A stretch of 10,604 bases of DNA from Bacillota bacterium (GTDB taxonomy: Bacteria > Bacillota_A > Clostridia > Lachnospirales > WQUN01). Under the pieces are notes generated by a model. It worked only from the letters and a program-made list of their open reading frames with translations, did not search any database and had not been told where the DNA came from. Position numbers and translations under genes: made by a program. The DNA lies in contig WQTQ01000147.1 in assembly GCA_009786175.1 (NCBI GenBank), positions 1-10,604 of the forward strand, written 5' to 3'. Positions 1 to 5,327 of this stretch are shown here, in pieces. The first letter of the stretch is position 1, and every line of letters begins with the position of its first letter.

Positions 1-2
1 TG

Positions 3-89
3 GTAGACCGCACTTTAAGATTATGGCAAGCTGTCTGTTCAGGTGCGGTATTTGACTCGCTACAGACGAAAGCTTTGTCTATATATTAA
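3..89 (+). other. possible 3' end of an unrecognised gene
   Basis: A frame entering from the left window edge stays open for 28 codons and stops with TAA at 87-89. It reads as protein-like (it includes LRLWQAVCSGAVFDSLQ), but it is too short to identify. It would converge on and slightly overlap the small minus-strand frame that ends at 79. It could equally be chance, and only sequence to the left of the window would decide. Confidence 0.15.
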
Positions 90-249
90 ACAACACTCCC
101 ACAATGCTTATAGTATATAATTTATTAGATTTAACCACTTGCACGTCACAGATATTAGTTCGCAGATAATTTCCATATTCGTCAATGGCTTCAATATTGA
201 TCTGTGATAAAACTAAACTGTCTAAGACTCCATATTCATAGGATTGCAT
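79..249 (-). CDS. small hypothetical protein or gene remnant (56 aa)
   Basis: A 56-codon frame from ATG at 249 to TAG at 79-81. The composition is plausible for a protein: acidic and aromatic at the N-terminus (MQSYEYGVLDSL), then INIEAIDEYGNYLR, then a hydrophobic tail ending ISIVGVLFNI. The frame is open six codons upstream of the ATG before a TGA at 268-270. No Shine-Dalgarno sequence precedes the ATG, so it may be the severed end of a longer decayed gene. I recognise no family. It lies just upstream of the IS5-type transposase relic, in a region that otherwise lacks intact genes. Confidence 0.27.
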   Translation of the reverse strand: MQSYEYGVLDSLVLSQINIEAIDEYGNYLRTNICDVQVVKSNKLYTISIVGVLFNI

Positions 250-327
250 AAAAGTTGAGATTAAAGATCATTCCCCGATAGGCAACAAATCTGAAGGGCA
301 TAAACATTCACAGGTTAATGCCGTACA

Positions 328-570
328 TATTTAGTCAAAACGAACATACAACGGAAATATTTGCCATATTACTATTCGCCTTATAGTGCCGTGTGGAGTT
401 TCTTCCATCGAGTACGTGAATCAGGATTATGGGAACGCATTATGGATGCATTGATAAAAAGAACACGTATAAACGCAGGTCGGAAAAAAATTTTCTCTCT
501 TACGGAATAATCGACTCCCAAAGTGTAAAAACTATTTTGACAAGTAAAGAGCGAGAGATTGACGGCGCGG
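328..570 (+). pseudogene. IS5-family transposase fragment, frameshifted and truncated
   Basis: Two adjacent frames together read like the N-terminal half of an IS5-family DDE transposase. From about 328 one frame gives YLVKT, then SPYSAVWSFFHRVRESGLWE, then IMDALIKRTRINAGRK. The reading must then slip by -1 in the run of seven A at 484-490. It continues as SYGIIDSQSVKT, where the D of IIDSQSVKT is the expected first catalytic aspartate, then KEREIDG. Similarity ends near 566, before the remaining DDE residues. There is no start codon, no C-terminal half and no recognisable terminal inverted repeat. A -1 slip in an A run occurs as programmed frameshifting in some IS elements, but the missing second half means this copy is dead. 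Its right edge coincides with the break in the lanthipeptide-like relic on the other strand. Confidence 0.7.
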
Positions 571-720
571 GTAATTTTGACATGTACACGAGCATGTTAT
601 TTTGGGTTCGTTTCCAACACATGTTCGTGTAATAGCGCGAATACTATACGGATTTTTTGTTATTTTTTGGATATCTAGATCAAAATCATCAAACATATTT
701 GACAACATAGTGTTTCGCAT
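532..720 (-). pseudogene. class I lanthipeptide precursor-like peptide, 3' end disrupted
   Basis: A 62-codon frame. The N-terminal part contains FDDFDLDIQK (residues 10-19), the FNLD-type leader box used by class I lanthipeptide dehydratases; FDDFDLD is identical to the stretch I recall in the subtilin leader. A basic and polar stretch follows, with an Arg at 28 where a NisP-like protease could cut, then a core rich in Thr, Ser and Cys (TRTCVG, then KITCSCTCQN, residues 31-49). Such cores are dehydrated and cyclised to lanthionine rings and exported as antimicrobials. From about residue 50 (position 573 and below) the frame runs into DNA that encodes the IS5-type transposase relic on the other strand, so the tail ending YLSK is probably foreign. 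Start choice is open (ATG at 720, 708 or 696) and none has a good ribosome binding site. No lanB, lanC, lanT or lanP is in the window. It could be a chance frame, but leader box plus Cys/Thr core is unlikely by accident. Confidence 0.45.
585..631. repeat. inverted repeat inside the lanthipeptide-like relic
   Basis: TACACGAGCATGT at 585-597 pairs with ACATGTTCGTGTA at 619-631, with one mismatch (G592 against T625, a wobble in RNA) and a 21-nt loop. It covers the Cys-rich core codons of the minus-strand lanthipeptide-like frame. No T-tract follows on either strand, so it does not look like a terminator. It may be coincidental. Confidence 0.3.
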
Positions 721-798
721 CTTTCTGGTTTTATACGGAATCCTTTATAACCAACAACACAACGAATGCACTAAAAGTATACACCACGTCTTTTTATC

Positions 799-856
799 TG
801 TCCAACAAAATGGAGCACAAGAATTCGCGAATTTTTGTGCTCCATTTTGTTGGACA
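799..856. repeat. 58-bp near-perfect palindrome
   Basis: The left half begins TGTCCAACAAAATGGAGCAC and the right half ends GTGCTCCATTTTGTTGGACA. The outer 22-bp arms (799-820 and 835-856) match perfectly. The centre AATTCGCGAATT (822-833) is itself palindromic. The only mismatch is position 821 against 834, a G-U pair in RNA. The whole could fold as one hairpin of about 28 bp with almost no loop. It lies upstream of the secreted-peptide gene and upstream, on the opposite strand, of the lanthipeptide-like relic. No clear U-tract follows on either strand (the plus side continues AGTTTATAAAG), so it is not a typical intrinsic terminator. Possible roles are a bidirectional transcription barrier, a regulator-binding site or a small palindromic mobile element. 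Confidence 0.8.
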
Positions 857-934
857 AGTTTATAAAGTTTTGGTATGCATTTACTATAACAAATAACAGC
901 ATTGAAAATGCTAAATTTCGAAGGGAGTAATCTT

Positions 935-1099
935 ATGAAAACAAACAAAAAATTAATCGCAGCGTGGTTTATGTGTATGGTGATCGTTTTTATGGCCATT
1001 TCACCAATGGTTGTGGTTGGCGCGCCACACGAGCAGTTAATTTATGAAACAATACCACCTAACTGCATTTTACCTCCAAACTGTGATGATGAAGCTTAG
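935..1099 (+). CDS. small secreted Cys-containing peptide, candidate signal or bacteriocin precursor (54 aa)
   Basis: A 54-aa protein starting MKTNKKLIAAW. The positive N-terminus (K2, K5, K6) and the hydrophobic run of residues 8-30 (AAWFMCMVIVFMAISPMVVV) form a Sec-type signal or membrane anchor. The rest is a short polar tail, beginning about PHEQLIYE and ending with PPNCILPPNC and DDEA. The PPNC motif occurs twice, so two Cys sit six residues apart. A signal peptidase site after VVVGA would put Pro at +1, which is unfavourable, so cleavage may lie elsewhere. The ATG at 935 is set by AAGGGAG (921-927, 7-nt spacer), better than the in-frame ATG at 902. The leader carries a small hairpin (898-912), a possible -10 TATAAC (885-890) and, further up, the 58-bp palindrome. 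The stop TAG (1097-1099) overlaps the convergent regulator's ancestral stop codon. Receptor-like regulator beside a small exported peptide is the pattern of RRNPP peptide signalling in Firmicutes; function here is inferred. Confidence 0.6.
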   Translation: MKTNKKLIAAWFMCMVIVFMAISPMVVVGAPHEQLIYETIPPNCILPPNCDDEA

Positions 1100-1347
1100 G
1101 AAAGGATTATATTATATTTCTCCTTTATGAAACCTCTTATCATTCCCAACTCCTCATTTTTTCCATGGTTTTCATAAATCAAAAAACCATAGTAAGCCAA
1201 TACAAGGTATGAGAGAGCTTCTTCGCTCTTTCCAAGGCTCAGCAAGGCATATCCTTTATTGAAGTATAAACCAAGCATACTTTTTAAGTGCCCTCGCATT
1301 ATGCCATACTCAAGTGCATTATCAACTACAGTCATGGCAGCTTCATT
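1096..1347 (-). pseudogene. severed C-terminal part of the XRE-TPR regulator
   Basis: Directly after the TAG at 1348-1350 the same frame continues as NEAAMTVVDNALEYGIMRGH and stays open to TAA at 1096-1098. It includes a recognisable TPR helix pair (LYFNKGYALLSLGKSEEALS) and an ending (GFIKEKYNIIL) like the C-termini of HTH-TPR regulators. No base has to be added or removed, so the two parts were one gene of 596 sense-equivalent codons plus stop. An ATG at 1335 exists, but its upstream sequence (GAATGAAGCTGCC) has no good ribosome binding site, so separate translation is unlikely. The fragment ends on the stop codon of the convergent secreted-peptide gene. Confidence 0.75.
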
Positions 1348-2886
1348 CTAGTTCAAAAGGCCTAAACATGACGAGTGGTTAAACGATAGGTTACCACACA
1401 ATTGCGACTTTAATGTATCATCTTTCCAATGGGCTTCTATGTTCTGAAAAAGCTTCCGATACATCCGTTCGGCGTGCATGTGGTCTCCTTTGTAGTGGTA
1501 ATACGCCGCCATACAGTTAATTGTTACAGCTTCTTGCATCGTAAGTGGGTAGTTGGCTATATCATCACGCTCATCAAAACCGGGGATAGTAAGCCTAATT
1601 GCCACTGTAAGCATCTCTAAATATTCCGGCATTTCGTTATCTTTACTATGTTTACGACCATATATTCTAGCTTCTGTAAGTTGTGTAAACTGCCGGAGAA
1701 TAACGTGTTGGTAACGTTTCTTACTTTCTAACAACTTAAGTTCCTCCAACTGTTTACCCGCTTGTGTAAATTTTCTTTCTCTCATTAAAACCTGTATTTT
1801 ATCCCGCAGCTGCCACGTTTTAAACTCTTTGGCAGGGGCATGGAAACTATGATGCAAACCAATGTCCCTGCCCATTCGCTGCGCAAGTGCCTCAACTAAA
1901 AATATGTTGGGGCTTTTTGTTTTATTCATTTCCAGTTTAGTAAGTGCAGAACTGTCGCAAAGCCCGCCATATATTACTTTGCGTTTAAAACTTGTTTGGC
2001 CCATAAACGATTGCAGCATATCCCCCAGTGTTGTAATGTTGCGCTGTGGCTGGGCTACGGGTGTGTCCGGCGGCATGTCATGAAGTATAAGTTCCATTCC
2101 ATAAGTTGCAATGGGCATGTCTAGCTGCTTGTGGGCAATTGTCAAAATCTCGTTTGCGGCTTTTGCATTGTTTAAGCCCACATAACCCGCAAAAGTTTTT
2201 GCAAGCAATGGGTGGCAGGCTTCCTTGTTTCCTGTCGCAATGTGTATCAGAATTTCAATATGCATAAAATCCGGACAGTACTTACCTTGGTTACGCCTTA
2301 CAGCAAAGTTAAATCCTATATTACAGGTGGCCAACGCACTTTCGTAATCTTCAACTTGCAGTAAGTATCTTGCAAGTGTCAGCAACATAGGGGTTACTTG
2401 CACTTCCTTGGTTCTATCGTCCGGCGGATATGCTTCCACACTGTCTAAAACATTTTTAAGTATGGTAATGGCGGTATCCATGTCATTGTCTTTTGCATAT
2501 GTCATTGCAAGTATATGAAAAAGCTGCGGTTCAAATGCAATAAGCGGCTTATTAATATAGTCATTTTCGTCTGCATTAGTTTCGGCTAAGGCTTGTGTTA
2601 TTATTTGACGTATATCGCTTGTGCTTTCATTATTTTGCAATGCAAACACAGCTTTGTTGCTTAATCTCTCTTGCTCGTGTTGATACGGCAATGTTAACAT
2701 TTCGCCTGTGTCAAAAAAGGGTTCCACAAGTTTCTTTACGGATTTTATCTGTGTAGAGTGTTTATAATCTTGGTTGCGTTCTAAAGTACGCAAGTCAAGA
2801 TTTGTGTCTTCTGAAAGCATTTCACTCTCCAGTTTCATACGGTCACGTATTTTTTGAAATAGGTGGTCTGTGTTTTCGATGCGCAT
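1348..2886 (-). CDS. HTH-TPR transcriptional regulator (RRNPP-like), shortened by an in-frame TAG
   Basis: A predicted cytoplasmic DNA-binding regulator of 512 aa, with an ATG at 2886 fixed by AGGAGGT (2894-2900, 7-nt spacer). Residues 4-56 look like a degenerate XRE-type helix-turn-helix (KIRDRMKL, then MLSEDTNLDLRTLERN). Residues about 80-265 are helical TPR-like repeats (for example ILAMTYAKDNDMDTAITILK and ARYLLQVEDYESALATCNIG). Residues 286-341 contain a second XRE-like unit, with VIYGGLCDSSALTKLEMNKT followed by LVEALAQRMGRDIG. Residues about 355-512 are more TPR-like helices. In the family, TPR domains often bind a short imported peptide that switches DNA binding. The protein ends at TAG 1348-1350, but the frame continues for 83 more codons that complete the C-terminal TPR, so about 14% of the ancestral protein is lost. 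TAG also ends walR, yycI and rplM here, so recoding is unlikely. It converges tail to tail with the secreted-peptide gene, its possible ligand source. XRE-TPR type is fairly sure; ligand and targets are not. Confidence 0.75.
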   Translation of the reverse strand: MRIENTDHLFQKIRDRMKLESEMLSEDTNLDLRTLERNQDYKHSTQIKSVKKLVEPFFDTGEMLTLPYQHEQERLSNKAVFALQNNESTSDIRQIITQALAETNADENDYINKPLIAFEPQLFHILAMTYAKDNDMDTAITILKNVLDSVEAYPPDDRTKEVQVTPMLLTLARYLLQVEDYESALATCNIGFNFAVRRNQGKYCPDFMHIEILIHIATGNKEACHPLLAKTFAGYVGLNNAKAANEILTIAHKQLDMPIATYGMELILHDMPPDTPVAQPQRNITTLGDMLQSFMGQTSFKRKVIYGGLCDSSALTKLEMNKTKSPNIFLVEALAQRMGRDIGLHHSFHAPAKEFKTWQLRDKIQVLMRERKFTQAGKQLEELKLLESKKRYQHVILRQFTQLTEARIYGRKHSKDNEMPEYLEMLTVAIRLTIPGFDERDDIANYPLTMQEAVTINCMAAYYHYKGDHMHAERMYRKLFQNIEAHWKDDTLKSQLCGNLSFNHSSCLGLLN

Positions 2887-2954
2887 TACTGTTACCTCCT
2901 GGTTATGGTGTCAAATTTCGCTTCCATCTTATGTGTTAAAAGATAGTGTGTGTC

Positions 2955-3009
2955 TTTGGGGCAATTAGGTATGCTAATTGCCCCAAAGGGGTACCCCTTT
3001 GGGTTTTTT
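2955..3009 (+). terminator. two overlapping perfect hairpins, the second with a T6 tract on the plus strand
   Basis: Hairpin A has perfect 14-bp arms, TTTGGGGCAATTAG (2955-2968) and CTAATTGCCCCAAA (2974-2987), around a 5-nt loop. Hairpin B is the 22-bp perfect palindrome at 2982-3003 centred on GGGGTACCCC, followed by TTTTTT (3004-3009). They share 2982-2987, so they cannot both form fully. On the plus strand B plus T6 looks like an intrinsic terminator and A like a competing structure. On the minus strand, the direction of the flanking genes, there is an A-tract before B and no U-tract after A. The element fills the space between yycI and the XRE-TPR regulator and may separate the two transcripts or shape the regulator's leader. 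Confidence 0.55.
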
Positions 3010-3033
3010 ACAATTTTTGCTACCCAAGGATTT

Positions 3034-3042
3034 ATTGTATCA
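3034..3042 (-). promoter_or_regulatory. possible extended -10 promoter for the XRE-TPR regulator
   Basis: On the minus strand TGATACAAT matches the extended -10 form TGnTATAAT with one mismatch. No good -35 element stands 16-18 nt upstream, which is tolerable for extended -10 promoters. It is downstream of yycI and about 150 nt upstream of the regulator start, so the resulting leader would contain both overlapping hairpins. The assignment rests on the motif alone. Confidence 0.3.
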
Positions 3043-3115
3043 CAATTGCCTGCACATTCATAGCGTTACTGTATGGTAATATTTGGGCACAACGCCGGAT
3101 TCATTTTTCCTCATC

Positions 3116-3988
3116 CTAATCAAACACTACATTAGTAACCGCGTTTATCAAAAAAGGCTCATCTTCACACTGGGTAAAAATACGGTAGAACGGCACTGCG
3201 TGATAAGGGCCAAACTGGTCGCTAATATAACTTTGGAAATATACCAGGTCTATACGGTTTATGTGAATCGGTCTTTCCTCTGTAATATGCCGCACGCGCT
3301 GGGCAAAAGCCAGCAATGCCTCGTCCGGCGAAAAAATAGCCATTGGCTCGGCAACGTATCCACGTATTTGTCCAAATTGCATTTCAATTTCACGTATACC
3401 AACAGGCGTAACCAAAAATTCAATAGAATTAGAGTGTACAAGTATCCCACGATACTGTTGGCGGTAGATTATCCGTATTTCGTCTTCGCCCAGCCTATAT
3501 CCGTCAAAAATAAAGTCCGGGTAATAACTGTTTATAAACATGTCTGTTAACCGCACTGCCGCTGCATAAGTTACCTCATTTGCCAACTGAAGCAGAATGG
3601 TCGCGCTCCCTCTTTGGCGGAACCCGTTTGGGTTCCTGTATTCGATAAAACCATTGGATATTTCTAATCGGCTGTCACCATACCGGAAAATTGAACGCCA
3701 TGCATGTTCTTCACGCTCTACCGCATCGGGGTTTTCAAACAATATTTGTTTAAGCTCTTCCTGATTGTAGTAAAAGCCTGTAACCTCCAAAGGGCGCATT
3801 GGCGGGAACCGCCGTATAGGTATTGTGTACATACCTATGTTATTCCGGTTCAGCACTGTCCTAATCAGTCGCTCTTGGTCCCCGGTCATTACATAGCGGC
3901 GGTTTTCTATGGCCAGCATAATACCCAAGGCAATGTTAAGCAGCAGAAAAAACACTAAGATATAATTTTTTGCCCGTTCCCAGTCCAT
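3116..3988 (-). CDS. yycI: YycI-like WalK accessory protein
   Basis: A 290-aa membrane-anchored protein. It begins MDWERAKNYILVFFLLLNI, the characteristic YycI start: a short cytoplasmic MDW segment leading into a single transmembrane helix (residues about 8-27). The rest is an extracytoplasmic, beta-rich domain, and the length is close to the roughly 280 aa usual for the family. In Bacillus, YycI and YycH contact WalK through their transmembrane helices and restrain its kinase activity. The start follows the yycH stop by only 3 nt, and the ribosome binding site AAGGGGGA (about 3995-4002) lies in the last yycH codons, so the two genes are probably translationally coupled. The gene ends with TAG and is the last of the walR-walK-yycH-yycI series; walJ does not follow. 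Overall divergence from Bacillus YycI is high, so the call rests mainly on the N-terminus and gene order. Confidence 0.85.
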   Translation of the reverse strand: MDWERAKNYILVFFLLLNIALGIMLAIENRRYVMTGDQERLIRTVLNRNNIGMYTIPIRRFPPMRPLEVTGFYYNQEELKQILFENPDAVEREEHAWRSIFRYGDSRLEISNGFIEYRNPNGFRQRGSATILLQLANEVTYAAAVRLTDMFINSYYPDFIFDGYRLGEDEIRIIYRQQYRGILVHSNSIEFLVTPVGIREIEMQFGQIRGYVAEPMAIFSPDEALLAFAQRVRHITEERPIHINRIDLVYFQSYISDQFGPYHAVPFYRIFTQCEDEPFLINAVTNVVFD

Positions 3989-3991
3989 ACA

Positions 3992-5296
3992 TTATCCCCC
4001 TTGCTCTGTTTCAATGGCTTGTAAGTTAATGTGGGTATTAGACCGCAAACCGGGCCAAATCACAAAACCCAAACAGCGTTCCGCTTCTGCGGGCATCAAC
4101 CTGTTGGTGTAACTTGTGTCAACATGAAAAGTGTGGGCAATTTTGCGGTAACGTACTACCCGCCCGCGCTCTACAGTTACTTCTATGGCGTGTTGCAAAG
4201 GTATGTTACATTCCGGCCCGGTATGCCGGCTTTCCGCAAATACTATAGGGAAATTTTCTATTACATAATCGAACAAAAATACATTTCCGCGGCCGCGCCC
4301 GCCGTAACCTGCAAGAAAAAACTCGTTGGTTACATTTGTATCGCTATTTATAAATGCAAGAGCAGCAGAAAAATCTGATATTATATTAGTAGGGGTACGC
4401 CCCATGGTACGAAAACTGCTATAATCCAAAATATGTGTCGGCAAGTAGCGCACCGAAGTATTCCTGTTATTAAATGTAAAAATTCCGCCTGTGCCCATTC
4501 CGTGGCTTATTGTGGCAGGGTTATCAAAGAAATGCTCCACCTGCCTGCGAATAAATGCCAAAGACAGCGAGTTGGGATGGTTCTCGTAAGGGTTGGCTGT
4601 CAACACCGGATGATATTCAAAGTTTTCATGGAAGCGGGGCACAAATACCAATGCATCATCCGTTGCCGCAAAGCGGCGGTAGGGGTGCTGCGGAGTAATA
4701 TCAATACCGTCAAAAATCTCCGGCAGCCGACGTCCGGTTGGCACCAATGCAAACTGCCAGGTATAGTCTTCTCTAATAAAGTAGGCAACTATCGGGCTGT
4801 TTGGGATTTGCGGCGGGGCAACTGCCACCGCAGTAAAATTAGGAATGCCCACATCTGTAAGAGTTGCACCGCGCTGGCCCAAAGCTTCCGCAAACACAGT
4901 GGAATCCATGTTAAATGCGTATTGATAGATTAATAGGGGCTGGTTAACAATATGCGACATGTCTGTTTCCATGTGGCTGATAAAATGGCCGCTTTGCAGA
5001 ATAGTAGTTATTACCAGTTCCCCATATTCCCAAAAGTCTGAATCACCAATGCCATTGTACATAATGTCAAAATAGCCGTCACCCATACCGGAAACAATAC
5101 GAAAAGGGCGTACAAAATCAGAGGCCCCGTCCGGTGCCGCAGACGTAAACCGTGCCGCCAAGTATGGGAAAAAGCTGTAATTTGGTATACTCACAAGCCA
5201 TAACTGAACGGTTAAAAACACAGACAAAGCCGCCAGCCCCAAAATAGCCAGTGACTTTGCTATAGGCAAATACCGGTTTTTTATTGTATCCAACAT
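3992..5296 (-). CDS. yycH: YycH-like WalK accessory protein
   Basis: A 434-aa protein with a short cytoplasmic N-terminus (MLDTIKNRYLPIAK), one transmembrane helix (residues about 12-34, SLAILGLAALSVFLTVQLWL) and a large extracytoplasmic region, the layout of YycH (about 450 aa in Bacillus). In Bacillus it forms a complex with YycI and WalK at the membrane and dampens WalK signalling. The ATG at 5296 is chosen because AGGAGG lies at 5305-5310 (8-nt spacer) and because it places the transmembrane helix where the family has it; the longer frame to 5407 would run back into walK coding sequence. walK ends 31 nt upstream and yycI starts 3 nt downstream. Sequence similarity to characterised YycH is not obvious by eye outside the N-terminus, so position between walK and yycI carries much of the identification. 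Confidence 0.82.
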   Translation of the reverse strand: MLDTIKNRYLPIAKSLAILGLAALSVFLTVQLWLVSIPNYSFFPYLAARFTSAAPDGASDFVRPFRIVSGMGDGYFDIMYNGIGDSDFWEYGELVITTILQSGHFISHMETDMSHIVNQPLLIYQYAFNMDSTVFAEALGQRGATLTDVGIPNFTAVAVAPPQIPNSPIVAYFIREDYTWQFALVPTGRRLPEIFDGIDITPQHPYRRFAATDDALVFVPRFHENFEYHPVLTANPYENHPNSLSLAFIRRQVEHFFDNPATISHGMGTGGIFTFNNRNTSVRYLPTHILDYSSFRTMGRTPTNIISDFSAALAFINSDTNVTNEFFLAGYGGRGRGNVFLFDYVIENFPIVFAESRHTGPECNIPLQHAIEVTVERGRVVRYRKIAHTFHVDTSYTNRLMPAEAERCLGFVIWPGLRSNTHINLQAIETEQGG

Positions 5297-5327
5297 AGGG
5301 CAAGCCTCCTCTGCAATTTTTTCTGTA

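Noticed and set aside
429..632. The 67-codon plus-strand frame starting at 429 as a real gene
   Set aside because: Its first part is the wrong frame of the transposase relic; only the segment after the A7 run is transposase-like, and the tail is unrelated.
745..790. -10-like TATAAA sequences upstream of the lanthipeptide-like relic on the minus strand
   Set aside because: No matching -35 element at a proper distance could be found; the region is AT-rich and such matches are expected by chance.
602..999. Overlapping open frames on both strands (602-865 plus, 745-999 minus) that share an almost identical segment reading VQQNGAQ...CAPFCWT
   Set aside because: Both are translations of the same 58-bp palindrome, which reads nearly the same on either strand. 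Neither has a ribosome binding site or protein-like composition outside it.
1348..1350. TAG read as pyrrolysine or by amber suppression in the regulator
   Set aside because: Four other genes here use TAG as their terminal stop, so a nonsense mutation is the simpler explanation.
3083..5303. Long plus-strand frames (for example 3083-3550, 4031-4378, 4433-4933) antisense to yycI and yycH
   Set aside because: They lie opposite well-supported genes, lack ribosome binding sites and have no recognisable protein features.
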